Source: Gimesia fumaroli (lineage in GTDB: Bacteria > Planctomycetota > Planctomycetia > Planctomycetales > Planctomycetaceae). From it: DNA of 64,000 bases. This document shows, piece by piece, positions 17,399 through 26,560 of this stretch; position 1 is the first letter of the stretch; every line of letters starts with the position of its first letter. The notes under the pieces were generated by a model. The model was not told where the DNA came from. It searched no databases and worked only from the letters and a program-made list of their open reading frames with translations. The position numbers were made by a program, and so were the translations under genes. Where the stretch lies: the NCBI RefSeq assembly GCF_007754425.1, contig NZ_CP037452.1:4563164-4627163 (forward strand), written 5' to 3'.

Positions 17399-18724
17399 AT
17401 GCCAAGTTTTACGCGCCCCTTGTGGACCGTTCCTCTGACTTTATTATTACTTGCGACTGTTTCCGTACAGGCGGCCGACTGGGCTCAGTGGCAGGGACCC
17501 AACCGAAATTCGATTTCCCCCGAGACCGGTCTGCGTTCGACCTTCCCCGCTGACTTCAAACCGGCCTGGTCGTTTAAAGACTGCGGGATCGGCTACTCTG
17601 CTCCCGCTGTCGTGAATGACGATGTCTATCTGCTGGGAGCCGACAAACAGGAGAACGGCGATTATGTCGAATTCGCCCTCGCGCTGGATCCCAACGGCAA
17701 ACAGCTCTGGAAAACCGAAGTCACGAACTACAAAGAAGGCATCATGCTTTCCAAATGGGGGCACGGCCCGCGGAGTACTCCTTCCATCGCGGACGGTCGG
17801 CTGTTCGGCATCGGCGGTAACGGCGATCTATTTGCCCTCGATCAGAAAACGGGCAAGATCCTCTGGCAGGTCAACATGCGGGAAGCGTTCGGCAGTTCCC
17901 TCAGTGGTGCCCGCGGCAAACCGGAAAACACCTGGGGCTATTGTGAATCCCCCCTGGTTGACGGCAAGCATGTCATCTGCACACCGGGCGGAGATCAGGG
18001 AACCGTCGTCTCCCTCGAAGCCGCGACCGGCAAACTGGTCTGGCAGTCCAAAGAACTGACCGATGCGTGCAGCTATTCCTCCGCCGTGATTGCGGACTTC
18101 GGTGGCGTCAAACAATATGTCGTGTTGTCCGCAAAACAGCTGGCAGGTGTCCGCGCTTCCGACGGAAAACTGCTCTGGACGGCTGAAGTACCTGTCAATG
18201 AAATCGCCGTCATTCCGACTCCCATCGTTTCGGGCAACCTTGTCTATACGACCTGCGATTACGACGCCGGCTGCGGACTCGTTGAAGTGAATAAAGCGGG
18301 TGACAAGTTCACCGCCAAGGTGCTCTACAAGAACAAAACCATGAGCAACCACCACGGCGGCGTGGTTCTGATAGACGGTAAGATCTACGGCTGGTCTGGA
18401 AAAACCAGCGCTCGCGGTCGCTGGGTCTGTCAGGATCTAAAGACCGGCGAAAGCGTCTGGATGGAAGGCCGCGCTGCTCCCGCGGGTTGTGTGATCGCGG
18501 CCGACGGTCACATTTACTGTTTCACCCAGGACGATGGAGAACTGGTCTGCATTGAAGCGAACTCCAAAGAATTCAAAGAAACGGGCCGCTTCACGATTCC
18601 GGAACGGACCAAACAACAGAGCCTCCTCGGCAAAGTCTGGGCCCGCCCGGTGATCTCCAACGGCAAGCTCTACCTCCGCGACCAGGACCTGCTGTTCTGC
18701 TATGACATCAAGGAAGACACATAG
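17399..18724 (+). CDS. Secreted PQQ-like beta-propeller protein
   Basis: A 441-residue protein with a signal peptide (residues 1-25, ending VQAAD). It begins with the DWAQWQGPNRN motif typical of planctomycete PQQ-like repeat proteins. It continues with propeller blades: LFALDQKTGKILWQ, VVSLEAATGKLVW, VRASDGKLLW and CQDLKTGESVW. The fold resembles BamB or quinoprotein dehydrogenases, but no dehydrogenase catalytic residues are obvious, so it may be a scaffold or binding protein. It probably acts in the periplasm. A strong terminator follows. A second relative lies at 20063-21397. Confidence 0.8.
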   Translation: MPSFTRPLWTVPLTLLLLATVSVQAADWAQWQGPNRNSISPETGLRSTFPADFKPAWSFKDCGIGYSAPAVVNDDVYLLGADKQENGDYVEFALALDPNGKQLWKTEVTNYKEGIMLSKWGHGPRSTPSIADGRLFGIGGNGDLFALDQKTGKILWQVNMREAFGSSLSGARGKPENTWGYCESPLVDGKHVICTPGGDQGTVVSLEAATGKLVWQSKELTDACSYSSAVIADFGGVKQYVVLSAKQLAGVRASDGKLLWTAEVPVNEIAVIPTPIVSGNLVYTTCDYDAGCGLVEVNKAGDKFTAKVLYKNKTMSNHHGGVVLIDGKIYGWSGKTSARGRWVCQDLKTGESVWMEGRAAPAGCVIAADGHIYCFTQDDGELVCIEANSKEFKETGRFTIPERTKQQSLLGKVWARPVISNGKLYLRDQDLLFCYDIKEDT

Positions 18725-18756
18725 CCGCCACATACTCGTTAAGCCAGTTTTAATTC

Positions 18757-18793
18757 AAAGTCAGGTCTCGCTTCGTTGAGACCTGACTTTTTT
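18757..18793 (+). terminator. Rho-independent terminator
   Basis: A 13-base-pair perfect stem (AAAGTCAGGTCTC at 18757-18769 pairing with 18778-18790) with an eight-base loop is followed by a T run. It ends the propeller gene transcript 33 bases after its stop codon. Confidence 0.85.
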
Positions 18794-18888
18794 ATATTAC
18801 ATGTCGTCCGTAGTCTGCGACACGACAAAAGGGAGCCATGCCCTCGATCTACTTTCTAAACAATACATTGGCACAGATCGCGTTTTTA

Positions 18889-19311
18889 TCAATAACCAAT
18901 GAATTTAAATGAGGAGATGATGTCATTTGGAATATTAGCATCTTCAACCCATCGGTATTGTCCAACACCCAAGTCCCAATAAGCGCCTCTGTACTCTGAA
19001 TGCTGGTAGAAACGCCAACGACCACGGTAAATCACGATTGACGATATTTTGTCGTTCCACCAATCACCAACATATCGCCAATTTAATGAAGTAATTGCAC
19101 TGCGCCCACCAAAGTCAATATGTTGGTAAATTTGAACTTGAGGTAGCGATAAAGTATCAGCTCCTGCTGAAGCATAATCCCCTCGCGTTTGGTTATCCGA
19201 ATGTGTTAAAGTTCCTAATGGTTGGATTGGCTTCGGAGGATCAAAGTCAAGTAGGTCTGGTATGCAACCATTGCCAGAAGAAAGATCCGAAATGGGAAGA
19301 TCCGTTGTCAT
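18889..19311 (-). CDS. Beta/gamma-crystallin domain protein
   Basis: A 140-residue protein. Residues ~57-140 form two Greek-key motifs: VQIYQHIDFGGRS and WRFYQHSEYRGAYWDL. Each is followed by a calcium-binding signature of the (N/D)-(N/D)-x-x-(S/T)-S type: NDKISS (about 86-91) and NDIISS (about 130-135). Both sites look complete, so Ca2+ binding is expected. The N-terminal ~55 residues are acidic, low complexity, and have no clear signal peptide. A GAGGAT ribosome site lies 7 bases before the ATG. The gene is AT-richer than its neighbours. Microbial members are often Ca2+-stabilised stress or surface proteins; the role here is unknown. Confidence 0.8.
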   Translation of the reverse strand: MTTDLPISDLSSGNGCIPDLLDFDPPKPIQPLGTLTHSDNQTRGDYASAGADTLSLPQVQIYQHIDFGGRSAITSLNWRYVGDWWNDKISSIVIYRGRWRFYQHSEYRGAYWDLGVGQYRWVEDANIPNDIISSFKFIGY

Positions 19312-19692
19312 GGTAAAATCCTCATAATTCTAGTTTGGAAAATAAGTTGATTGGATGTTGTTGGTACTTGCCAAGAAACTGCTATTTAAATAGGAGCTAC
19401 TTAGTAACCGTAAGCCCCTCTCCTAGTCGATCATTTTTTCTATTTTTAATTACTTAATGCTCAAGATAACCAAGCAGTAGGTTTTAATTTTGGAATGTGA
19501 AAATATCGACAAACTTTTTCTACCAACTTCATTTTCAGGCTTCCAATCCAATATAAAACATTCCACTCATGCTTTTGTTCTCCCATTCATGCTGACTATG
19601 CTTAAGCGCCCTGAAACGTTATCTTAGCGAGACGCGGTGCCGGGCGTGCAATCGGCCAGGAGAGACGGATCATTTAAGCTACAGGAATTGAG
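19312..19692. other. AT-rich divergent intergenic region
   Basis: These 381 bases separate the crystallin gene (minus) from the zinc-ribbon gene (plus). The region is AT-rich and must contain both promoters. I could not single out convincing -35/-10 boxes, and no gene is visible. Confidence 0.4.
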
Positions 19693-20031
19693 ATGAGCGA
19701 TTTACCAAACTGCCCGGAATGTCACTTTGAATACACCTACGAAGACCGGGGCATGCTGGTTTGTCCCGAGTGCGGGCACGAATGGAGCCAGACAGACGCA
19801 GAGAATGCTCCCACCGGCCCTGTCGTCAAAGACGCCAACGGCAACGAACTGCAAAACGGCGATACCATCACCGTCATCAAAGACCTGAAAGTGAAAGGCT
19901 CGTCCACCGTCGTCAAGGTCGGCACGAAAGTCAAAAACATCCGCCTGGTCGAAGGCGATCACGACATCGACTGCAAAATCCCCGGCATCGGCGCCATGGG
20001 ACTCAAATCAGAATTCGTGAAGAAGGCTTAG
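19693..20031 (+). CDS. yjdM: PhnA/YjdM-type zinc ribbon protein
   Basis: A 112-residue protein of normal family length. The N-terminal zinc ribbon has paired cysteines, CPEC (residues 7-10) and CPECGHEW (25-32). The rest matches the conserved core: [28 protein letters not shown] and a hydrophobic [17 protein letters not shown] end. The family was named for alkylphosphonate utilisation, but its role in that pathway is doubtful and its function remains unclear. It is cytoplasmic. AGGAATTGAG precedes the ATG, and a propeller gene starts 31 bases later on the same strand. Confidence 0.9.
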   Translation: MSDLPNCPECHFEYTYEDRGMLVCPECGHEWSQTDAENAPTGPVVKDANGNELQNGDTITVIKDLKVKGSSTVVKVGTKVKNIRLVEGDHDIDCKIPGIGAMGLKSEFVKKA

Positions 20032-20062
20032 CATCGCTGGCAGAATAAAACAGGAATGAATC

Positions 20063-21397
20063 ATGAAACATCAAATCACAGTACTTTTGCTACTTTGCAT
20101 CACTTCGGAAATCCAAGCTCAGGATCAGTGGCCCGGCTTTCTGGGGCCGGATGCATCCAAAGTCACTGCGGAGTCGATTCCGACGGCCTGGTCTCCCCAG
20201 GAAAACATGGCCTGGAAATCTGATATTCCCGGTTATGGGCAATCGAGCCCAGTGATCTGGAACAACCAGGTTTATGTCACATCGGTCGAGGGGCCGAATA
20301 AAGAAAAACTGCACATCGTCTGTTATGACATTAGAACTGGCAAACAACTTTGGATTCATACACAGCCCTCGACCTATCCGGAAAAGAACACCGTTTACAT
20401 CAGTCGCGCCGCGCCAACTCCGGTCCTGGATGAGAATGGCGTCTACGCTTACTTCGAAAGTGGTGATGTGGTCGCCGTCTCGCATGATGGTAAATTCCAG
20501 TGGACCGCTTCACTAACGGAACGCTATGGTGCTCCCATAAATAAATTCGGCTTGTCCGCCTCACCAGTGCAGACCAAAGAGGGCGTCATTATTCTGATCG
20601 ACGACGAAGGTCCGTCGTACCTGACCGCGCTGAGCAAATCCGATGGCAAAGAACTATGGAAAACAGATCGCAAGAGCCGCGTCAGTTGGAGTTCACCGAT
20701 GCTGGTTCCCGTGGGTAAAACTTCACAGGTGGTCTGCAGCTCTGCAGGCAGCCTCGAAGGCTATGATCCCGCGACAGGAAAACGGCTCTGGTCCTTTGGC
20801 CAAGTGGGCGGCAACAATAAAACCAGCCCCCTTCCCGTCGGCAATGGAAGCTTTCTGGTTGGTGCTTCTCCTGGTCGCTCCGGAGAGAACGAGCAACTGG
20901 CCAAACAGTCCAACGGCCTGTTTAAAGTCAGACAAGAAGGCGACAAATGGCAGAATGAATTTGTCTGGACCGACTCCAGCCCGGTTCCCTCCTGGGCCAC
21001 GCCCATCGCGTATCAGGGGTATGCCTACTGGGTCAATCGCGCAGGTGTGGTTTACTGCCTGGATCTGAAAACCGGTAAGCCCGCCTACACGAACCGCATC
21101 CAGGAATCCTGCTGGGCGACGCCGGTCGGCCTGGGCGATCACATCTACTTTTTCGGCAAGAACGGCGCGACAACCGTGCTGAAAGCAGGCGCCGAATTCG
21201 AAGTCGTCACGGAAAACAAGCTCTGGACCGAAGAAGCACCGCCGGTCAATAACGTCCCCCAAGCAAAAGAAACAGGCCAACGCCAGCGTTCCGCAGCCAT
21301 GTTCTCACGACCGACTCTGTACGGAGCGGCGCTCGTCAACGAGTATTTAATTCTCAGGACAGGAAGTCAGCTTTTCTGTATTCACACTAAAAAATAG
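20063..21397 (+). CDS. Secreted PQQ-like beta-propeller protein (second paralogue)
   Basis: A 444-residue protein with a signal peptide (residues 1-19, ending IQAQD). The mature start WPGFLGPDASK matches the W-P-x-F-x-G-P motif of planctomycete PQQ-like propellers. Blades recur as CYDIRTGKQLW, LSKSDGKELWKT, GYDPATGKRLWSFG and CLDLKTGKPAY. As in its relative at 17399, no quinoprotein active site stands out. It is probably periplasmic. It lies 31 bases after the PhnA-like gene, so the two could share a transcript, although their functions seem unrelated. Confidence 0.8.
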   Translation: MKHQITVLLLLCITSEIQAQDQWPGFLGPDASKVTAESIPTAWSPQENMAWKSDIPGYGQSSPVIWNNQVYVTSVEGPNKEKLHIVCYDIRTGKQLWIHTQPSTYPEKNTVYISRAAPTPVLDENGVYAYFESGDVVAVSHDGKFQWTASLTERYGAPINKFGLSASPVQTKEGVIILIDDEGPSYLTALSKSDGKELWKTDRKSRVSWSSPMLVPVGKTSQVVCSSAGSLEGYDPATGKRLWSFGQVGGNNKTSPLPVGNGSFLVGASPGRSGENEQLAKQSNGLFKVRQEGDKWQNEFVWTDSSPVPSWATPIAYQGYAYWVNRAGVVYCLDLKTGKPAYTNRIQESCWATPVGLGDHIYFFGKNGATTVLKAGAEFEVVTENKLWTEEAPPVNNVPQAKETGQRQRSAAMFSRPTLYGAALVNEYLILRTGSQLFCIHTKK

Positions 21398-21561
21398 CAG
21401 TATCCAGAGAGAATCGAAGTCTCAGGACATTTTTACTCGTTCGCGCAGTTGGCGTTGCAATCAGGGTGGACGTTGAATGATAATTAATCTTCAACATATA
21501 TAATAACTAGACCCGTTGTGTCTGGGCCGCAGGCACAGCATTTTTGATAAGGACTCCGCGC

Positions 21562-22977
21562 ATGCAGGTTCGTTTTTTTGTTTTCATTCTGATCGGCTGT
21601 CTGTTTTCTCCCAACGGGGTCCAGGCGGAAAAAACAGAGCCTAATATTTTATTCATCCTCACCGATCAATGGCGGGCGCCTTCGCTCGGTTATGCCGGGA
21701 ATGAGCAGGTTCAGACGCCGCACATCGACGAACTCGCACGACAGAGTGTCAACTTCAAAAATGCCGTTTCCGGGTGTCCCGTCTGTTGTCCCTTCCGGGC
21801 CTCATTGCTGACCGGTCAGCGGCCGTTGACGCACGGAGTGTTTCTGAACGATGTGCAACTGCCGGAGAAATCCGTCACGATTGCCGAGGTGATGGCCGGT
21901 TCGGGCTATGCGACCGGGTTCATCGGGAAATGGCACCTCGATGGCCGGGGCCGCACGGCGTTCACACCGCCCGAGCGTCGACAGGGATTTCAGTTCTGGC
22001 GAGCGCTGGAATGCACGCATAATTACAACAAATCGTTCTACTACGGCGACTCGCCCGAACGACAGACCTGGGAAGGTTATGACGCCTTCGCCCAGACGCG
22101 GGTGGCCCGGCAGTACATCCGTGACCAGTCAAAAGCGGGTCAGCCGTTTCTGCTGGTCATGTCGTACGGCTCTCCGCACAATCCGTACCATACGGCTCCC
22201 CCGGAGTACCAGCGACTGTATCAACCGGAGAAAATCAAGTTACGTCCCAATGTACCGAAAGACCAGCAGGCCGCCGCGAAAAAAGAACTCGCCGGTTACT
22301 TTGCCCACTGTACTGCGCTGGACGACTGTGTCGGCGACTTGATGGCGACCCTCAAAGAAGCAGGCATCGACCAAAATACCATCGTGGTCTTCACCTCCGA
22401 TCACGGCGACATGCTGCGCTCCCACGGACAAATCCGCAAACAGAAACCGTGGGACGAATCACTGCGAGTGCCAATGCTGTTCCGGCTGAGCGGTGCGCAG
22501 CATGGGAAAGGCCGCACGGTTGATTCGCCCATCAATTCGGAAGACCTGATGCCGACGCTGTTAGGCTTGTGCGAACTCACAATCCCCAAAACGGTGGAAG
22601 GGCTTGATTACAGCGACTATCTGCGCGGCGGCAAAAATCCGTCCGATGGGGCGACGGTCATCACCTGCCCCTCCCCCTTCGGTGAATGGCAGCGGAGCCG
22701 GGGCGGAAAAGAGTATCGGGGCCTGAGAACCGCCCGTTACACCTACGTGCGCGACCTCAACGGCCCCTGGTTGTTGTACGACAACCAGACAGACCCGTAT
22801 CAGCAGAACAATCTCTGCAATGATCCCAAGTCAGCCCCGCTACAGGCTCGACTCGATGCAGCACTAAAGAAAAAACTGGCCGTCCAGGGAGACCAGTTTC
22901 TGCATGGCAGCAAGTACATTGACCAGTTTGGTTACAAGGTCAACCCGAAAACAGGTACGGTGCCTTATACGAATTGA
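21562..22977 (+). CDS. Secreted sulfatase (C-x-P-x-R type)
   Basis: A 471-residue arylsulfatase-family enzyme. The frame opens at 21544, but TAAGGAC lies just before the ATG at 21562, which also starts the signal peptide (cleavage after VQA). NILFILTDQWR carries the first metal-binding Asp. CPVCCPFRASLLTGQ has the formylglycine site with C75 converted, followed by x-P-x-R. GKWHLDG and TSDHGDMLRSHG complete the active site. It hydrolyses sulfate esters, probably on polysaccharides, outside the cytoplasm and needs a formylglycine-generating enzyme elsewhere. The length is normal and the substrate unknown. Confidence 0.9.
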   Translation: MQVRFFVFILIGCLFSPNGVQAEKTEPNILFILTDQWRAPSLGYAGNEQVQTPHIDELARQSVNFKNAVSGCPVCCPFRASLLTGQRPLTHGVFLNDVQLPEKSVTIAEVMAGSGYATGFIGKWHLDGRGRTAFTPPERRQGFQFWRALECTHNYNKSFYYGDSPERQTWEGYDAFAQTRVARQYIRDQSKAGQPFLLVMSYGSPHNPYHTAPPEYQRLYQPEKIKLRPNVPKDQQAAAKKELAGYFAHCTALDDCVGDLMATLKEAGIDQNTIVVFTSDHGDMLRSHGQIRKQKPWDESLRVPMLFRLSGAQHGKGRTVDSPINSEDLMPTLLGLCELTIPKTVEGLDYSDYLRGGKNPSDGATVITCPSPFGEWQRSRGGKEYRGLRTARYTYVRDLNGPWLLYDNQTDPYQQNNLCNDPKSAPLQARLDAALKKKLAVQGDQFLHGSKYIDQFGYKVNPKTGTVPYTN

Positions 22978-23242
22978 AGCATAAGATGCCAGCGAACTGA
23001 ATTCTGAATTCCAGAAGAAACTTGAGATAGCTTGGTCCCAAAAACAAGAGACTTTGAATAGGGATTACTCTGCATTACCCCTATTTCATACAAAACGCAC
23101 TTGACAATACACTTTTGACCACATCCAATACATTTGACCACACAAGCGGAGTAAGCATTCGAAACAAGATACATTTTGGGAATAAAACTGTAATCCTCCC
23201 AACCCAGGCAGCATGCAAAATCTATTAGGCTGGAGATGACTC

Positions 23243-24466
23243 ATGGCTATCTATCGAATCTGTATTCCACTTATTCTCCTAGTGCTTCAACTTGCCGCCC
23301 ATGCAGTCGCTGCTGCGCCTCCCCAAAAACTGTTTCACTTCATGGACACAAAAAAAACCGACTTGACGGAAAAACAGTCATCCTTAATAGCATCTCTCAA
23401 ATCTAAGAAGTGGAACGAAAACGTCACTATCGTAAAATTGGATGCTGCAAGATTCGCTGACGATCAAGTAGTCATGAACCTCAACCAGGAGTTGAACGTA
23501 ACCCTTGATCGATCAAATGTAACGACCACAAAAAATAAAACTATCTGGTCAGCTAAGCAAAATGACGAAGTAAATGATGTCACGTTTATTAAGCGAGGCG
23601 ATAATGTTACTGGGACCATTCGCATTAATAACCAACACTTTTCGCTTCGCCCCCTTAGCGGCGGTCTTCACGCCCTTATCAAACGGAATGATTCAAAGTT
23701 TCCTCCTGACCATCCACCTGAATTTGAGGAAGCCCAGCGAGCAATCTCTATAGAAGAAAAACAGGCGGGTGACAAAATCGAAGAAAATAATCTCTCGGAT
23801 ACAAATATGTCGTATCACATCGATGTAATGGTAGTCTACACTCCAGCTGTAGCGAACGTACTAACCGATGTCCCATCATTGATTGACCTTGCTATTGAAG
23901 AAACCAATAAGTCTTATGAATACAGCAAAATAAACGCCTCGCTTCGCTTAGTTCACCAAGGAAAGGTATCCTACACAGAATCAGGATCTTTCAAGACGGA
24001 TGTCGATAGACTTGCGGCTACTTCAGATGGTCACATCGATGGCGTACACTCGTTACGCAACCGCAAAAAAGCAGATGTTGTTGTCATGCTGATCAATGAT
24101 GATCAAGCTTGCGGCAGAGCTAAAACAATATACGCAAATGCGAGTACGGCATTTGCTATTTGCCACTATGATTGTGCCACAGGGTATTACTCATTCGGAC
24201 ACGAAATCGGACACCTGCAAGGTGCCCGACACAACCCAGAAGCTGATTCAACTAATACACCTTTTATGTACGGGCACGGATATTACAATAAGGATAAGCA
24301 GTGGCGTACGATCATGTCATATAACTGCCCTGGGGGGTGTGTACGAAAACGATTCTGGTCAAACCCAAACACAACATATAACGGGGATTCAATAGGCTCA
24401 GCGAATAAACACAACAATGCAAGATCCCTCAACAATACTGCATCTCGCATTGCTGGTTTCAAATAG
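23243..24466 (+). CDS. Secreted metzincin zinc metalloprotease (M12-like)
   Basis: A 407-residue protein with a signal peptide (residues ~1-24) and a ~170-residue propeptide-like region. The catalytic domain begins around YHIDVMVVYTPA. The zinc motif HEIGHLQGARH (H320, E321, H324, H330) is complete, and the Met-turn IMSYNCPG follows as in metzincins. Six or more cysteines in the catalytic domain suggest disulfides. The enzyme is expected to be secreted and activated by propeptide removal. GGAGATGA precedes the ATG. The gene and its upstream gap are clearly AT-richer than the surrounding genes, a sign of transfer. Confidence 0.85.
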   Translation: MAIYRICIPLILLVLQLAAHAVAAAPPQKLFHFMDTKKTDLTEKQSSLIASLKSKKWNENVTIVKLDAARFADDQVVMNLNQELNVTLDRSNVTTTKNKTIWSAKQNDEVNDVTFIKRGDNVTGTIRINNQHFSLRPLSGGLHALIKRNDSKFPPDHPPEFEEAQRAISIEEKQAGDKIEENNLSDTNMSYHIDVMVVYTPAVANVLTDVPSLIDLAIEETNKSYEYSKINASLRLVHQGKVSYTESGSFKTDVDRLAATSDGHIDGVHSLRNRKKADVVVMLINDDQACGRAKTIYANASTAFAICHYDCATGYYSFGHEIGHLQGARHNPEADSTNTPFMYGHGYYNKDKQWRTIMSYNCPGGCVRKRFWSNPNTTYNGDSIGSANKHNNARSLNNTASRIAGFK

Positions 24467-24499
24467 TCATTCTAATAAAACGCTGCAGCGGAAATGTTC

Positions 24500-25432
24500 T
24501 CAATCCTTCAACTTGATAAATGCCACGGCGTTGTTGTTGTTCATGGGAATGATCAACTGCTTCTGTTTGGAATCGTAGCCCATCGAGGCGGCACTGGGGA
24601 TTCCGGAGGCAATGACCTTCGCTGGCTTTCCGGGACGGATCTTAGAGACACTTCCAAACCGGACACTGCTCACGTACTTGGTGCCATCGGGAAGAATCAC
24701 CAGACCGTCGTTGCCCCCTTCTGCAGCATGTTCGGTACGCAGCAGTTTCCCATTGGCGGGATCAAAGGTCATCACATCATTGTTGCCAACATTGACGACC
24801 ACGACATTCCCGTCCTGATCAATGGCCACGCCGTTCGGGATATCCAGTGGCTTGCCGTCCACGAACAGGGAAACGTCGCCGTTCGCAGTGATTTTATAGA
24901 CGCGGCTCTCCGGTTTCGAGTTGGAAACAAAGATCGTTCCGTCTTTATTGACGGCGATTCCGTTGAGAAAGGTAGCACCTTTCACGGGATAAGCACGCCC
25001 CGGCTTGCCTGAGGCGAGATCGAAGGTGCGAACCACATCGATGTCGGCCGTGTAAAGGGTCCCGTTATGAATCGCGGTGCCCAGTGGATGATTCAGGGTC
25101 AGCCCTTTCCGGCTTGCCCCGATCCATTTTGTCGTGTGGACCGAACCGTCGGGATTCAGCAAAGAGACGTAACCGTCGTTCTTCTGCATGTTTTGCGGGA
25201 CGCCGGCATTCATGACCACAATCAGGTTCCGTACCGGATCATAAACGCAACTTTCGGCAAAACGAAAACTGCCATACACCTTAACATTGTCCGAAATCGG
25301 CACGAATTTCCCGGCTTCGTTGACGGCCTCCAGCGGCTTTCCCGCCTCAAATGTTTTCGCTGAGTCCTGGGCCAGTGCGCTGCTGCCCAGCAGTGACATC
25401 GCTCCGATGGTAATCACAAAGAACGCTTTCAT
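24500..25432 (-). CDS. Secreted SMP-30/gluconolactonase-like propeller protein
   Basis: A 310-residue protein with a signal peptide (ends SALAQ). The propeller repeats include FAESCVYDPVRNLIVVMN, NGIAVNKDGTIFVSN, PNGVAIDQDGNVVVVN and NDGLVILPDG, as in the SMP-30/LRE family and NHL-type propellers. Members hydrolyse lactones or act as metal-bound propellers. The Glu and Asn ligands of the family have plausible matches (AES, NGI, NDG), but the activity is unproven. AGGAGA lies before the ATG. It is probably periplasmic and converges with the metzincin gene. Confidence 0.75.
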   Translation of the reverse strand: MKAFFVITIGAMSLLGSSALAQDSAKTFEAGKPLEAVNEAGKFVPISDNVKVYGSFRFAESCVYDPVRNLIVVMNAGVPQNMQKNDGYVSLLNPDGSVHTTKWIGASRKGLTLNHPLGTAIHNGTLYTADIDVVRTFDLASGKPGRAYPVKGATFLNGIAVNKDGTIFVSNSKPESRVYKITANGDVSLFVDGKPLDIPNGVAIDQDGNVVVVNVGNNDVMTFDPANGKLLRTEHAAEGGNDGLVILPDGTKYVSSVRFGSVSKIRPGKPAKVIASGIPSAASMGYDSKQKQLIIPMNNNNAVAFIKLKD

Positions 25433-25583
25433 GAGTGGTTTCTCCTAGTGTGAATCGTTTTGAAGATACAGGGTTGCTGTGAAAGACAAAATAACTAAAT
25501 TAAATGCGACAGGGAAGTATCTGACATAATCGTCGTAGAAATATAGGTGTCTGGAAACATCCATTCGATCAACCACACAAAAA

Positions 25584-26321
25584 TCAGGGCTGCACAACTT
25601 TCAAAATCGCATCTGCAATCGCCTGCATTCCTTTGTCACCGGGATGGGCGGCGACGCCGGCGTGTTGAAAGTCTCGTTCCGATCGCGCGTAGTTCGATTC
25701 CTCTTTTCCAAGACTGCTGATGTCCACAAACATCCCGCCCGCCTGTTGACAGGCCTGACGCAGCGCTGCATCTTTCGCCGGGTTGGGCCAGAAGCAACTC
25801 CGCACGATAATCGTCGGCTGATTATCAGTCTGCAGTTCCTTGAGCAGTTGATCAACGCTGGCCTTGAACTGTGCTTTCGCTTCCTCTGTTTCCAGCTTGG
25901 GCACATTTTCTCCAATCGCCAGCACAACTAGATCAGGCTGAAACGCAAACGCCTCTTTCAGGTTTTGTTTCAGGTCGTAGGTCGCGTACTGCCGTTCAAA
26001 AGCGGCAATGTTCCTGACCAGCGTTTTCGGCGTTGCTCCCGACGATTTGGCAAGTGCACCGGTCACGATGTGGACAAAGTCCTTTTCCGGGGCGCTGGCG
26101 GCCATCCCCCAGTTCCCTTTCCAGCCAATCTTTGGTGCCGGGCCATGCAGGGTGATACTGTTTCCCAGGAACAAGATTTTCAGATACTTGCCCGTCGCCT
26201 GGGGTTCGTCCGCCCGGACATTGGTGCTGAAAGTACCAATTAGAATAACACTGATTAAAACAGATCCCATCAAGGCCAATTCGTCAAGAGAACCTACTTT
26301 ACCAGGCATATATTTCATCAT
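25584..26321 (-). CDS. Secreted SGNH/GDSL-type hydrolase
   Basis: A 245-residue protein with an N-terminal hydrophobic signal or anchor (~20-38). Block I reads FLGNSITLHG, with Asn replacing Asp of the usual GDS. Block III reads AIGENV, and block V is HPGDKGMQAIADAIL with the catalytic His. This family hydrolyses esters of lipids or acetylated polysaccharides. The GNS variant is common in planctomycete and Bacteroidetes carbohydrate esterases. The start is uncertain: an internal Met at residue 18 would give a shorter signal. It lies 151 bases downstream of the start of the propeller gene, on the same strand. Confidence 0.78.
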   Translation of the reverse strand: MMKYMPGKVGSLDELALMGSVLISVILIGTFSTNVRADEPQATGKYLKILFLGNSITLHGPAPKIGWKGNWGMAASAPEKDFVHIVTGALAKSSGATPKTLVRNIAAFERQYATYDLKQNLKEAFAFQPDLVVLAIGENVPKLETEEAKAQFKASVDQLLKELQTDNQPTIIVRSCFWPNPAKDAALRQACQQAGGMFVDISSLGKEESNYARSERDFQHAGVAAHPGDKGMQAIADAILKVVQP

Positions 26322-26560
26322 TTGCTGTTCTTTCTAAAAACGCGACTAGTGTGCCAGCAATTCCCCAAAGGCGCCGTCTTTCATTTCATAAGTCTTGCGT
26401 CCTCCAGTATAGCTTGGATATGACTTGAAGTGAATGAGCCTGCCCGAACCTTTTGTTCAAATGAAATGTCAATACCGGCGAGCAAACGGTTCGCTCTTAA
26501 GGATCGTTCTTTATTAAGTTATTCCAGGAAGCAACTCTAATAGCGAGCCTCGATTGAAAT

